The notes: generated from the letters alone by a model not told the origin. Numbered from the stretch's first letter, positions 1-7,768 are shown. The stretch: 25,482 bases of DNA from Patescibacteria group bacterium (GCA_018813375.1 JAHJBU010000100.1:1-25482), one strand, 5' to 3'. A program made the numbers and translations.

Positions 1-926
1 CTAAAGAAGGTGCGCGAGATTTTATTGTACCCTCTCGTTTTCAGCCCGGTAAATTTTATGCGCTCCCACAAAGCCCTCAGCAATATAAGCAATTACTAAT
101 GACCGCTGGTTTTGAACGCTATTTCCAATTTGCTCGCTGTATCCGCGATGAAGACTTGCGTGCAGATAGAGGCTTTGAGTTCACTCAATTAGATTTAGAA
201 ATGAGTTTTGTAGAGCGAGATGATGTGATACATACAGTAGAAGATATGATGAAATTAGCAGTTAAAGCAGTTGGTGGCAAGCTCAAAGACGAAGAATTTC
301 CAGTTTTTACTTATGAGCAAGCCATGGAGCAGTTTGGAGCAGATAAATTTGATCTGCGCACTGATGAAGAAAAGAAACAAGGCGTATTAGCTTTTGCTTG
401 GGTAGTTGATTTCCCTTTTTTCAAAAAAGTAAATAAAGAAGATCTAGCTGAGGTTGCAGATGGTAAAAGCGGTTGGACATTTACACATAATCCTTTTAGT
501 GCCCCACAGGCAGAATTTATCAAAGACCATTTAGCAGGGAAAAATTTAGATAAAATATTAGCCACACAATATGATTTGGTTTGTAATGGCTACGAAGCTG
601 GTGGTGGCAGTATTCGCGCTCACACTCCACAAGTCCTTAAGGCAACCTTCAGAAATATGGGTTACTCAGATGCAGAAATAGAAGAGAGCGTGGGGCATAT
701 GCTAAGAGCTTTTGAAATTGGCACGCCTCCTCATGGGGGAATTGCCTTAGGCATAGATAGATTGGCCATGATTTTGGCTGGAGAAACCTCACTCAAGGAA
801 GTAACTGCATTTCCCATGACATCTACGGGCAGAACAGCTGTCATGAGTGCGCCTAGCGATGTAGAGCCAGGTCTTCTGGATGAGTTAGGACTAGAGATTA
901 AAAAACCAGAAATTAAAAAAACCTGA
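1..926 (+). CDS. aspS: Aspartyl-tRNA synthetase, 3' part (5' end outside window), GAD-less
   Basis: Charges tRNA-Asp (possibly also tRNA-Asn) with aspartate in the cytoplasm. The reading frame is open from base 3 and contains 307 codons before TGA at 924-926, so the gene starts upstream of the window. Class II AspRS signatures are clear: KEGARDF and ALPQSPQ near the start, motif 2 (RDEDLRADRGFEFTQLD), a WVVDFPFF block, GYEAGGGS, and motif 3 (GIALGIDRLAMIL). The C-terminal LGLEIKK-type tail is family-typical. Odd: in bacterial AspRS a GAD insertion domain of well over 100 residues sits between the DLR block and the WVxDFP block. Here DLRT (codons ending near 363) is followed after about a dozen residues by FAWVVDFP (about 393), so the insertion is absent. 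The methionine at 99 is internal, not a start. It is followed after 37 bases by dacA. Confidence 0.96.
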   Translation, partial: KEGARDFIVPSRFQPGKFYALPQSPQQYKQLLMTAGFERYFQFARCIRDEDLRADRGFEFTQLDLEMSFVERDDVIHTVEDMMKLAVKAVGGKLKDEEFPVFTYEQAMEQFGADKFDLRTDEEKKQGVLAFAWVVDFPFFKKVNKEDLAEVADGKSGWTFTHNPFSAPQAEFIKDHLAGKNLDKILATQYDLVCNGYEAGGGSIRAHTPQVLKATFRNMGYSDAEIEESVGHMLRAFEIGTPPHGGIALGIDRLAMILAGETSLKEVTAFPMTSTGRTAVMSAPSDVEPGLLDELGLEIKKPEIKKT

Positions 927-928
927 GG

Positions 929-944
929 TAGTTTCCTTAAACTA
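929..944. repeat. Short perfect inverted repeat between aspS and dacA
   Basis: TAGTTT-CCTT-AAACTA is a 6-bp perfect stem with a 4-base loop, directly after the aspS stop codon and just upstream of the -10-like hexamer proposed for dacA. It is AT-rich and lacks a following T-tract, so it is a poor intrinsic terminator. It could be an operator in the -35 region or chance. Confidence 0.3.
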
Positions 945-951
945 ACTGTTC

Positions 952-957
952 TAGAAT
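952..957 (+). promoter_or_regulatory. -10-like hexamer TAGAAT placed for a leaderless dacA mRNA
   Basis: TAGAAT ends six bases before the GTG start at 964, so transcription would begin at or next to the start codon. There is no Shine-Dalgarno sequence. The same spacing recurs before several other genes here. No convincing -35 box is seen. Confidence 0.45.
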
Positions 958-963
958 AAAACT

Positions 964-1872
964 GTGTCTAAACCCCGGATTGATCAATATCTGGCATTAA
1001 TTGTATTGTTTTTAATTTTTTTATTACCAGTAAAACAAGTTTTGCCTCAAGAAAAAATTTTACCAGAAATAAAGTTAAGTCAAATTAGTCCCATTCCAAT
1101 TTTAGACATTGACCAGCAACCAGATTCATTTGTGGCTACCCTATCTGCTCAGTCTATTATAGCCATAGATACAAATTCAGCCTCAATTTTGTTAGAAAAA
1201 AACTCTAACCAAAAAGTTGCTCCAGCTTCTACGACTAAAATGCTAACGGCCTTAGTAGCTAGAGATTTTTTTTCATTAGATCAAGTTTTAGTTATTAAAG
1301 AAAAACCTTTAAATATTGGTCACACAATTGGCTTTGTTATGGGTGAAGAGTTCTTATTTGAGGATATACTTAAAGCATTGCTGGTGAATTCTGGCAATGA
1401 CGCAGCAGAAGTTTTAGCGCAAAATCACCCCCAGAGCTATGAGGAGTTTGTTGTAGCGATGAATAATAAAGCCAGTGAACTCCACCTGCAAAATAGTTCA
1501 TTTACTAATCCCTCTGGTCTAGATGCAGCAGCTCATTATAGTACTGTCGCAGATCTTTCTTTAATTGCAAGAGAATTAATGAAAGATGAAGAATTAAAAG
1601 AATTAGTTAAAATGCAGCAAGTACAAATTTCAGACATTTCTGGAAATCATCAGTATTATCTTTACAACACTAACTTACTACTAGGAGTAGAGCCCGGAGT
1701 AGTTGGAATTAAAACTGGCACAACAGATCTAGCTGGAGAGGTTTTAATTACTCAGGTAGAGCGTGAAGATAGAAAGATATTAATTGTAGTTTTAGGCAGT
1801 CAAGATCGATATTCTGATACCAAACAAATTATTAATTGGATCTTCTCTTATTATCAATGGCAAGAGATTTGA
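964..1872 (+). CDS. D-alanyl-D-alanine carboxypeptidase (peptidase S11 family)
   Basis: Trims the terminal D-alanine from peptidoglycan stem peptides (or acts as a related penicillin-binding serine peptidase) outside the membrane. The 302-residue protein has all three active-site motifs: SxxK at S89-K92 (PASTTK), SxN at S143-N145 (SGN) and KTG at K250-G252. A hydrophobic stretch at about residues 8-29 is a signal peptide or membrane anchor. There is no C-terminal PBP5-like beta domain or amphipathic anchor helix, so it is short compared with E. coli DacA. The start is GTG at 964; the spacing of the TAGAAT hexamer six bases upstream supports it. It ends in TGA 13 bases before the next gene. 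Its presence implies a peptidoglycan wall. Confidence 0.93.
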   Translation: MSKPRIDQYLALIVLFLIFLLPVKQVLPQEKILPEIKLSQISPIPILDIDQQPDSFVATLSAQSIIAIDTNSASILLEKNSNQKVAPASTTKMLTALVARDFFSLDQVLVIKEKPLNIGHTIGFVMGEEFLFEDILKALLVNSGNDAAEVLAQNHPQSYEEFVVAMNNKASELHLQNSSFTNPSGLDAAAHYSTVADLSLIARELMKDEELKELVKMQQVQISDISGNHQYYLYNTNLLLGVEPGVVGIKTGTTDLAGEVLITQVEREDRKILIVVLGSQDRYSDTKQIINWIFSYYQWQEI

Positions 1873-1873
1873 G

Positions 1874-1879
1874 TATCAT
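1874..1879 (+). promoter_or_regulatory. -10-like hexamer TATCAT before the 1886 gene
   Basis: TATCAT is followed by six bases and then the ATG at 1886, the leaderless geometry seen at dacA. It starts directly after the dacA stop codon region. Confidence 0.45.
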
Positions 1880-1885
1880 AGAGCT

Positions 1886-2977
1886 ATGACTGAGGCTAAA
1901 GATAACACCAATACAGGGCTAACTCTGACAGAAGCGACTCATTTTGGGCGGCTTTTTATTAAATATGGTGGGATTATGTTGGCAGTTTTAATTGTAGGTA
2001 GGATTTTTTTAAGATCTTCTATTGCTTTTTGGAGAGCCATGAATCCTCCGCCTCCACCACCGCCAACAGTTGGTTTTGGTAGATTGCCCACTATTAATTT
2101 TCCAGAGAAAACTGATAAAGATAAGCCCGAATCTTATACTCTAGAAACACCTACTGGGACTACTCCAGGTTTTGGTGACAGAGCTAAAGTTTTTTTAATG
2201 CTTCGGTCTACACCTAGTCTGCTATCAGATCAAAGGGCCAAGCAGATTGCATCAAGTTATAACTTTATTTTTGAACCAGAGGTAATTGGGGCTAATATTT
2301 ATCGCTGGAGAAAGTCCCAGCCATTGGAAATGCAGCTAGAAATGGATATTTTTAATCATCATTTTGAGATTAGTAGCAATTACTTATCACTACCAGAGTT
2401 ACTAGCTAACAGTAATCTCCCCGATGACTTTGAAGCGGTGCAAAGAGTAAAGAATTTTCTAAAAACGACAAATTTACTACCAAGCGATGTTGCTTCAGCT
2501 GCTGGAGAAATAGTTTACTTAAAGTCTCTAGGAGGAGAACTAAAGCAGGCAGTTAGTTTTTCAGATGCAGATTTTCTGCAGGTTGATTTAAATAGATTTC
2601 CTATAAATGGTATCCATAGAATGTTTGGACCCAACGGATATGAAGGAGCCATTCACGCTATCATTAGTGGAGCACTAAGTGGCTCTAGTTCCATAGTCTC
2701 ACTTGATTACACATATCAAGCCGTTGACTACCAACAATATGAAACTTACCCAATTAGATCTTCACAACAAGCTTGGAAAATTTTACAGTCAGGCGAAGCT
2801 TATATTGCAGACTTAGGAAGTCAGCCAGCAGTAATTATTCGTAAAGTAATGTTAGGCTATTTTGATTCAAAAGAAGAACAAAATTATTTACAGCCAATTT
2901 ATGTATTTGAGGGAGACGATGGCTTTTTGGGTTATGTAAGTGCAATTTCTCCAGAATATGTCCAGGCTGGAGAGTAG
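1886..2977 (+). CDS. Uncharacterised single-pass membrane protein with polyproline linker
   Basis: I do not recognise this 363-residue protein as a named family. Visible layout: a short cytoplasmic N-terminus, one transmembrane helix at about residues 22-42, a run of seven prolines at 54-60, a disordered linker to about residue 100, then a mixed alpha/beta domain that would lie outside the cell. The last about 80 residues (AWKILQSGEAYI, a V-x-LGYF segment, then YLQPIYVFEG and a final YVSAI) loosely resemble the extracytoplasmic repeats of YycH/YycI-type regulators; this is a weak visual similarity only. It lies between dacA and gltX on the same strand, which may hint at a cell-envelope role. 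It ends in TAG at 2975-2977. Confidence 0.85.
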   Translation: MTEAKDNTNTGLTLTEATHFGRLFIKYGGIMLAVLIVGRIFLRSSIAFWRAMNPPPPPPPTVGFGRLPTINFPEKTDKDKPESYTLETPTGTTPGFGDRAKVFLMLRSTPSLLSDQRAKQIASSYNFIFEPEVIGANIYRWRKSQPLEMQLEMDIFNHHFEISSNYLSLPELLANSNLPDDFEAVQRVKNFLKTTNLLPSDVASAAGEIVYLKSLGGELKQAVSFSDADFLQVDLNRFPINGIHRMFGPNGYEGAIHAIISGALSGSSSIVSLDYTYQAVDYQQYETYPIRSSQQAWKILQSGEAYIADLGSQPAVIIRKVMLGYFDSKEEQNYLQPIYVFEGDDGFLGYVSAISPEYVQAGE

Positions 2978-2988
2978 TATAATACAGT
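2978..2988 (+). promoter_or_regulatory. Promoter-like TATAAT / TACAGT before gltX
   Basis: A consensus TATAAT at 2978-2983 overlaps TACAGT at 2983-2988. The former is 11 bases and the latter exactly six bases before the gltX ATG at 2995. Either would give a leader of a few bases at most, so no room for a Shine-Dalgarno element. No clear -35 box. Confidence 0.45.
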
Positions 2989-2994
2989 GACATT

Positions 2995-4437
2995 ATGACA
3001 ATTAATAAAACTATCCGTACTCGAATGGCGCCTAGCCCAACTGGAGATATGCATGTTGGTAGCATGGCAACTTTATTAAAAAACTATGCCTTTGCTAAAA
3101 AAAATAATGGCCAGTTTATTTTAAGAATTGAAGACACAGATCAAAATAGATTGATTAAGGGTAGCAAGAGTGAGCTAAAACAAGTAATTCATGATTATGG
3201 ATTGGATTGGGATGAGGGTCCTGATAGGGATGGTAAATATGGTCCTTATGTACAATCACAGCGACTGGAAATTTATCAGAAGAAAGCTAAAGAATTAATC
3301 GATAAAGATTTAGCTTATTATTGTTTTTGTTCTAAAGACAGATTAGTTAAAGTTAGGGAAGCTCAGCGGGCAGAAAAAAAGCCACCTCGATATGATCGGC
3401 ACTGTCTAAGTTTATCTAAAGAAGAAGCGCAAAAAAAAGTTGATGCAGGAAAAAAGTATGTAATTCGTCTCAAAGTACCAGCTAATCAAGAAGTTAAATT
3501 TACTGATTTACTAAGGGGAGAAATAATTGTTAATTCTAATGAAATTGATGATCAAGTGCTAATAAAATCTGATGGCTATCCTACTTATCATTTAGCCGTA
3601 GTGACAGATGATCATCTTATGGAAATTTCGCATATTATGCGAGGCGAAGAATGGATTAGCTCTACACCTAAGAGAATTTTGCTTTATAAAGCTTTTGGGT
3701 GGCAGCCACCTGTCTATATACATATTCCGGTATTTCTAAACCCCGATGGTAAGGGAAAAATGAGTAAGCGCAAGGGAACTGTTTCTGCTCGTTTATTTTT
3801 AGATCAAGGTTATTTACCAGAAGCGATGCTAAACTTTTTTATGATTCTAGGTTGGGCTCCTAAAGACCAAAGAGAGATTTTGACTTTAGAGGAATATATT
3901 AAAGAATTTAACCCTAAGGATATTAGTGCTAAGTCAGTAGTATTTGATTTAGATAAATTAAAATGGATGAATGGAATATATATTCGAAATCTTGACTTTA
4001 GTCAATTAAAGCAAAGAGTTCAGCCGTTTTTACCCACTGATTTTCCAACTGAGAAACTTGATCTAATTTTGCCCTTGATCAAAGAAAGACTAGAGACCTT
4101 AGATCAGATTGAGCAGTTGACTGAATTTTTCTATCGGGATATTGAGCTTGAGTCAGCTAAGTTATTAAAAAAAGCTAATCAAAAAATAGTTCTAGATGAA
4201 TTAAATAAAACTCAGTCTGCCTTAGATTCTTTGACCGATTGGTCAATAGAGTCTATTGAGCAAGTTATTAGAAATCTTCAAGAGAGCAATGATTGGAAAA
4301 GAGGCCAGTACTTTATGATGCTAAGACTCGTTATTACTGGGCGCAAAATCAGCCCACCTCTTTTTGAAACAATTCATGCCTTAGGACAAAAATTGACTAG
4401 AGAGAGACTAGCAAAAGCCTATCAACTCGTTGCATAA
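2995..4437 (+). CDS. gltX: Glutamyl-tRNA synthetase
   Basis: Class I synthetase that attaches glutamate to tRNA-Glu in the cytoplasm. The 480-residue length is normal. Signatures: MAPSPTGDMHVGS with the HIGH-type tetrapeptide HVGS at residues 20-23, FILRIEDTD, the Y-CFC ... YDRHC zinc-type cysteines at C110, C112 and C137, the GxPTYHLAVVTDDHLM active-site block, and GKMSKRKG with KMSKR at 255-259. The C-terminal third is the helical anticodon-binding region. Whether it is non-discriminating (also charging tRNA-Gln for GatCAB) cannot be told from this window. The start ATG at 2995 puts the catalytic motif at the usual distance from the N-terminus. The stop at 4435-4437 lies seven bases before the next likely start. 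Confidence 0.97.
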   Translation: MTINKTIRTRMAPSPTGDMHVGSMATLLKNYAFAKKNNGQFILRIEDTDQNRLIKGSKSELKQVIHDYGLDWDEGPDRDGKYGPYVQSQRLEIYQKKAKELIDKDLAYYCFCSKDRLVKVREAQRAEKKPPRYDRHCLSLSKEEAQKKVDAGKKYVIRLKVPANQEVKFTDLLRGEIIVNSNEIDDQVLIKSDGYPTYHLAVVTDDHLMEISHIMRGEEWISSTPKRILLYKAFGWQPPVYIHIPVFLNPDGKGKMSKRKGTVSARLFLDQGYLPEAMLNFFMILGWAPKDQREILTLEEYIKEFNPKDISAKSVVFDLDKLKWMNGIYIRNLDFSQLKQRVQPFLPTDFPTEKLDLILPLIKERLETLDQIEQLTEFFYRDIELESAKLLKKANQKIVLDELNKTQSALDSLTDWSIESIEQVIRNLQESNDWKRGQYFMMLRLVITGRKISPPLFETIHALGQKLTRERLAKAYQLVA

Positions 4438-4438
4438 T
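4433..4438 (+). promoter_or_regulatory. Weak -10-like hexamer CATAAT before the 4445 gene
   Basis: CATAAT, overlapping the gltX stop, is followed by six bases and then ATG at 4445. The first base deviates from TAnnnT, but the spacing equals that of the better sites, and it favours ATG 4445 over the upstream TTG at 4430. Confidence 0.28.
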
Positions 4439-4444
4439 GATAGT

Positions 4445-5392
4445 ATGTCCACTACTAAGAATATTTCTAGTGATAGATTAAAACTTATCCGTCAAGTTTG
4501 TGATGACGCCAAACAACGTTTTGATGCTAAACATCAAGATTTAATTGCTTGGATGAAAAATAATAATATTTCATTTAATGATTTAAGATCAGTTTCTCAA
4601 CAAATTTTAGCGGCCACTTCTCTAGCCGGGGCAGTAGTTTTTAATAGTCCTGAGGGGATGGGGGTCATTCCCCAGATTCATGCTCAGGAAAAAACTAAAG
4701 ACGAGCTTTTGGTAGCAGTCACAAGGGAAGAATATGATGAAATTATAAAAAAACTAGAAAGCATTGTCCAAATGCCACCCGGGCATATGGAAAAAGAAAC
4801 AGAGCTATATTTAGAGCAACAACTTAGTGATATTTTGGGTTTTGAAGTTACAGCAGAGCTTGAAGGACAAAGGTTAAATCACTCAATTGGCATTATGGGC
4901 GGAGAACAGCATTTATATCGCTTCCCTGGTGATAATCTTAATCAACATGATTCTTATCAAGAGGCAGGGATTTCTCCAAACAGAGGTGCTTTTAGTTGGT
5001 TTACAGAGAATGGTGAGCTGACTGAAAATGCAATTGCTAATGAAAAGTATTACTTTGCAGTTCAAACTTTATATTTGCCTAACTGGAATAGTGAATACCC
5101 CACATTAAAACCTTGGTATAAGTTTAGAAAAATGATAGTGATTAATCCTGCAGAAAAAATAGCTGTTGTGGGAGTAGTTGGCGATGCTGGGCCAGCAGCT
5201 TGGATACAGAAGCAGTTTGGTGGCTCACCAGAAATTATTCGTGAAGGAAAAATTTGGAGTCCTAAAAGTAGAGGTAGAGTGCTCCTGCTGTTTGTTGATG
5301 ATCCTGATGATAAGATACCACTGGGGCCAATTAGCATGGAGGCAACTAACCAGGCGTTGGCAGAAGTAGAAAGTAATAATATGGCTAATTAA
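4445..5392 (+). CDS. Conserved-looking exported or membrane-anchored protein, function unknown
   Basis: From ATG 4445 the product is 315 residues; an in-frame TTG at 4430 would add five. Not a family I can name. Residues 1-50 are charged and probably helical, 54-67 are a short hydrophobic stretch (LAATSLAGAVVF) followed by a polar HAQE segment as after a signal or anchor sequence, and the rest is a globular domain. Distinct motif-like segments are GIMGGEQHLYRFPGD (about 149-163), SPNRGAFSWF, a W-rich stretch, VVGDAGPAAW (245-253) and FGGSPE (258-263). The GDxGP element recalls the active-site region of some glycan hydrolases such as GH75 chitosanases, but this is a short motif resemblance, not an assignment. 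It is followed after two bases by the 5395 gene, so probably co-transcribed. Confidence 0.85.
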   Translation: MSTTKNISSDRLKLIRQVCDDAKQRFDAKHQDLIAWMKNNNISFNDLRSVSQQILAATSLAGAVVFNSPEGMGVIPQIHAQEKTKDELLVAVTREEYDEIIKKLESIVQMPPGHMEKETELYLEQQLSDILGFEVTAELEGQRLNHSIGIMGGEQHLYRFPGDNLNQHDSYQEAGISPNRGAFSWFTENGELTENAIANEKYYFAVQTLYLPNWNSEYPTLKPWYKFRKMIVINPAEKIAVVGVVGDAGPAAWIQKQFGGSPEIIREGKIWSPKSRGRVLLLFVDDPDDKIPLGPISMEATNQALAEVESNNMAN

Positions 5393-5394
5393 AT

Positions 5395-5823
5395 ATGAAT
5401 GAAACATTAAATTCTATAAAAAAATTTGATGCTGTAAAAGCAGATAACTTAGATATATTTTTTGCAAAGTTTAAAAATCCTAAGATACTTGAAGAACTAG
5501 TTAATTTGGTTAAATCTCACTATGATGATTCACCTGAAGAAAAAGAAGCTGAAAATAGAGAATTAGCAAAGCTTGCTGAAAATATAGCTGAATTTTTAAA
5601 TATAAGTTTGCTATCTGCTTTATATTCAAGTTTTAAGTCTAATCCCGATCTTTCAGTAGAAGATGATTTACCTCAGTTTATTAGTCAATTAACCTCTCCT
5701 GAGGTTACTGATCCAGTAGGAATGATAGATAATCTATTATCTTCTGCAAGTGACATTTTCTGGATATGGACGGAAGCTCATTTGAAAGATTTTTTGATTC
5801 CACTAAAGGCGCTCAAGTTATGA
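5395..5823 (+). CDS. Small acidic helical protein, function unknown
   Basis: A 142-residue protein I do not recognise. It looks all-alpha and acidic, rich in Glu, Asp, Leu and Lys, with no signal peptide, no transmembrane helix and no cysteine. It begins two bases after the preceding stop and its TGA overlaps the ATG of ybeY (ATGA at 5820-5823), so translation is likely coupled. Position in the gltX-ybeY-dnaX run suggests a cytoplasmic role, but nothing in the sequence shows one. Confidence 0.8.
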   Translation: MNETLNSIKKFDAVKADNLDIFFAKFKNPKILEELVNLVKSHYDDSPEEKEAENRELAKLAENIAEFLNISLLSALYSSFKSNPDLSVEDDLPQFISQLTSPEVTDPVGMIDNLLSSASDIFWIWTEAHLKDFLIPLKALKL

Positions 5824-6209
5824 TCACCACTAACCTTTTTGTTGGCTCGCGCTATCCAGTAGATCGTAAAAAAATTAGGCTCAAAGTAGTAGAAGTTTTA
5901 AATAGAAATGATATAGAAAAAGCTCAAGTGGATATCTCAATAGTTGGTAGTAGAAAAATTAAAGAATTAAACGAAAAACGACTTAAGCACAAGGGCGTGA
6001 CAGATGTTTTATCATTTCCTCAGCACGAAAAAGACAAGTTAGATGACTTCCCCCTTCCAGTAAATTTACCACCCCATTTAGGAGATGTTGTGATCTGCTT
6101 TCCCGAGGCAGTTAAAAATGCTAAAAGATACGGTAAAATGGTGGATGATCAAATTTGCTTTTATTTAGAACATGGCTTAATGCATTTATTAGGATATCAT
6201 CACGATTAA
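5820..6209 (+). CDS. ybeY: Endoribonuclease YbeY (rRNA maturation factor), short C-terminus
   Basis: YbeY is a metal-dependent single-strand endoribonuclease needed for 16S rRNA 3' maturation and ribosome quality control. From ATG 5820 (ATGA overlap with the upstream stop) the protein has 129 residues. Family hallmarks: NEKRLKHKGVTDVLSFP (R54, T61-P67), LGDVVIC (88-93) and the metal motif H118-x3-H122-x5-H128 in HGLMHLLGYHHD. A longer in-frame start at 5766 lies inside the upstream gene and adds a tail unlike the family, so I reject it. Odd: Asp of the usual GYDH is His (GYHHD), and the protein stops one residue after the motif, whereas common family members continue with a further C-terminal helix. 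The dnaX start follows two bases after the stop. Confidence 0.93.
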   Translation: MITTNLFVGSRYPVDRKKIRLKVVEVLNRNDIEKAQVDISIVGSRKIKELNEKRLKHKGVTDVLSFPQHEKDKLDDFPLPVNLPPHLGDVVICFPEAVKNAKRYGKMVDDQICFYLEHGLMHLLGYHHD

Positions 6210-6211
6210 TT

Positions 6212-7762
6212 ATGAGTTGGCACCGTATTTATAGACCCAAAACAATCCAAGGCTTACACCTAACTAGCGTAAGAGAGATTTTATTGCAGTTTATGGAAAA
6301 AGGGCAAATCCCTCAAGTTTTACTCTTTGCAGGACCCAAGGGCACTGGAAAAACTTCTTCAGCCAGAATCATTGGCGCCATGCTTAATGACCCAATTAAT
6401 GAAAAAGTAGTTGAGCACCAATTTTTTAAAGGGTCTAAGCCAAAAATAAATAAATATAAAGAGCCTGATTGTGAGAGTGAGTACAATAATCGAATCTATC
6501 GTGGTCAATCCTTTGTGGTCCAAGAAATGGACGCTGCTAGTAATAGGGGTATTGATGATATTCGAGAGCTAAAAGAGCGAGTGATGCTACCCCCTCAAGA
6601 CGGTAAAATAACTGTTTATATTCTTGACGAGGCTCACATGCTAACTACCGCAGCCTTCAATGCATTGCTAAAGCTTTTAGAAGAACCGCCGGCTCACACT
6701 GTTTTTATCTTAGCTACAACAGAGCTACATAAGATTCCTGAAACAATTAAATCTAGATGTAGTATTTTGCATTTTCAAAAAGCCAACCATGAGGAGCTTA
6801 AAAATGCTTTGGTTGGAGTTTTAGAGATAGAGAATATTAAGTATCAAGATGAAGCTTTAGATTTAATTGCACAAAGAGCAGAGGGAAGTTTCCGTGACGG
6901 TGTAAAACTTTTAGAAATGGTAGCTACAGACGGTCACGTCAGTCTTGAGACAATAGAAACTATTTTATCAAGTTCAGTAAATAATTATCTCGCTCAATTA
7001 CTAACATATATTCTGGATAAAGATCAAAAATCTACAGCTGAATTATTTGAAGAACTCCGATCAAAAAACATTGATGAGCAGTTCTTTTTTAAATCATTAT
7101 TAAGCTATCTCCATGATTGCTTACTGCAAAATTTAGGAATTAAACCTGGAAAGCCAGTTACTTCGCAAAAAATTGCCCACTTTTTACTCAAAGAATTATC
7201 AAATATAGAGTTTATAATTTCTCCAATTTCTCACTTACCATTGGAATTAAAAATTTTAGATTTGATAAATAGAGCAGGCGGAGGATCAAGCAATAGAGAA
7301 TCAAGTAATAATAGTGATAAAAACCCACCTCAGCCAAATCAGTCAAAAAAACCCACAGATGCTCAGCCCAAGCAAATAAAAAAAGGGACTGAGGTTAAAA
7401 AGCTTAAAGAGCTTAAAAAAGAATCTGTTCATTCAGGTGATAGTCAAAAACTAATTAAAAATTGGTCCCAGCTACTGGCTTCAGTTAAGCAACACAACAT
7501 AACTCTTGAGGCATTACTTCGTAGTGCAAAGCCATTGGGGGGAGTTAATGGAACAGCACAGGTCCAAGTTTTTTATAAATTTCACAAAGAACAGCTAGAG
7601 AATCCTAAATTTAAAGCTTTAATTAGTGAATGTGCAATACCTATAGCTGGAGGTTTAGTTAAAATTGAATATGAGCTATCTGAAACACCACGAAACGCTG
7701 ATTTACAAGAATCTAAGCAGACAAATGATTTAGCTACGCTAGCTGAAGAGGTCTTGATGTAG
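6212..7762 (+). CDS. dnaX: DNA polymerase III subunit gamma/tau (clamp loader ATPase)
   Basis: ATPase motor of the clamp loader that places the beta clamp at primer ends. I choose ATG 6212 (516 residues, MSWHRIYRPKT), matching the family N-terminus; the longer 6155 start lies inside ybeY. AAA+ motifs: Walker A GPKGTGKT at 41-48, MDAASNRGIDDIREL at 106-120, Walker B/DEAH at 139-142 (ILDEAH), sensor 1 around ATTELHKIP, and the arginine-finger SRC at 181-183. Domain III follows to about residue 355, then a polar low-complexity linker (about 358-415, rich in N, S, P, K), then a C-terminal alpha/beta tau-like domain. Odd: the zinc module between Walker A and MDAAS normally has four cysteines; only C87 remains, and the segment contains a lysine-rich insert. 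Confidence 0.96.
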   Translation: MSWHRIYRPKTIQGLHLTSVREILLQFMEKGQIPQVLLFAGPKGTGKTSSARIIGAMLNDPINEKVVEHQFFKGSKPKINKYKEPDCESEYNNRIYRGQSFVVQEMDAASNRGIDDIRELKERVMLPPQDGKITVYILDEAHMLTTAAFNALLKLLEEPPAHTVFILATTELHKIPETIKSRCSILHFQKANHEELKNALVGVLEIENIKYQDEALDLIAQRAEGSFRDGVKLLEMVATDGHVSLETIETILSSSVNNYLAQLLTYILDKDQKSTAELFEELRSKNIDEQFFFKSLLSYLHDCLLQNLGIKPGKPVTSQKIAHFLLKELSNIEFIISPISHLPLELKILDLINRAGGGSSNRESSNNSDKNPPQPNQSKKPTDAQPKQIKKGTEVKKLKELKKESVHSGDSQKLIKNWSQLLASVKQHNITLEALLRSAKPLGGVNGTAQVQVFYKFHKEQLENPKFKALISECAIPIAGGLVKIEYELSETPRNADLQESKQTNDLATLAEEVLM

Positions 7763-7768
7763 TATAAT
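7763..7768 (+). promoter_or_regulatory. Consensus -10 TATAAT before ybaB
   Basis: TATAAT directly follows the dnaX stop and sits 42 bases before ybaB, leaving room for a leader that carries a Shine-Dalgarno site. The -35 region is weak, so ybaB may be both in the dnaX operon and separately transcribed. Confidence 0.4.

Noticed and set aside
311..565. Open frame on the minus strand inside aspS
   Set aside because: It lies fully antisense to a well-conserved synthetase core and its translation has no recognisable features; a shadow frame.
924..1872. Possible recoding of TGA (as in Gracilibacteria/Absconditabacteria)
   Set aside because: TGA ends aspS, dacA and ybeY-upstream genes at positions that match family lengths or next-gene starts, so it is a normal stop here.
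2835..3065. Minus-strand frame spanning the end of the 1886 gene and start of gltX
   Set aside because: Antisense to two genes with clear coding character, no promoter or start context of its own.
5062..5407. Several short frames on both strands inside the 4445 gene
   Set aside because: They overlap each other and the better-supported 315-residue frame, and lack start signals or motifs.
5766..5819. N-terminal extension of ybeY
   Set aside because: It overlaps the preceding gene by 58 bases and does not resemble YbeY; ATG 5820 in an ATGA overlap gives the normal N-terminus.
6155..6211. N-terminal extension of dnaX
   Set aside because: It is an alternate frame of ybeY's conserved metal motif; MSWHRIYRPKT from 6212 is the family start.
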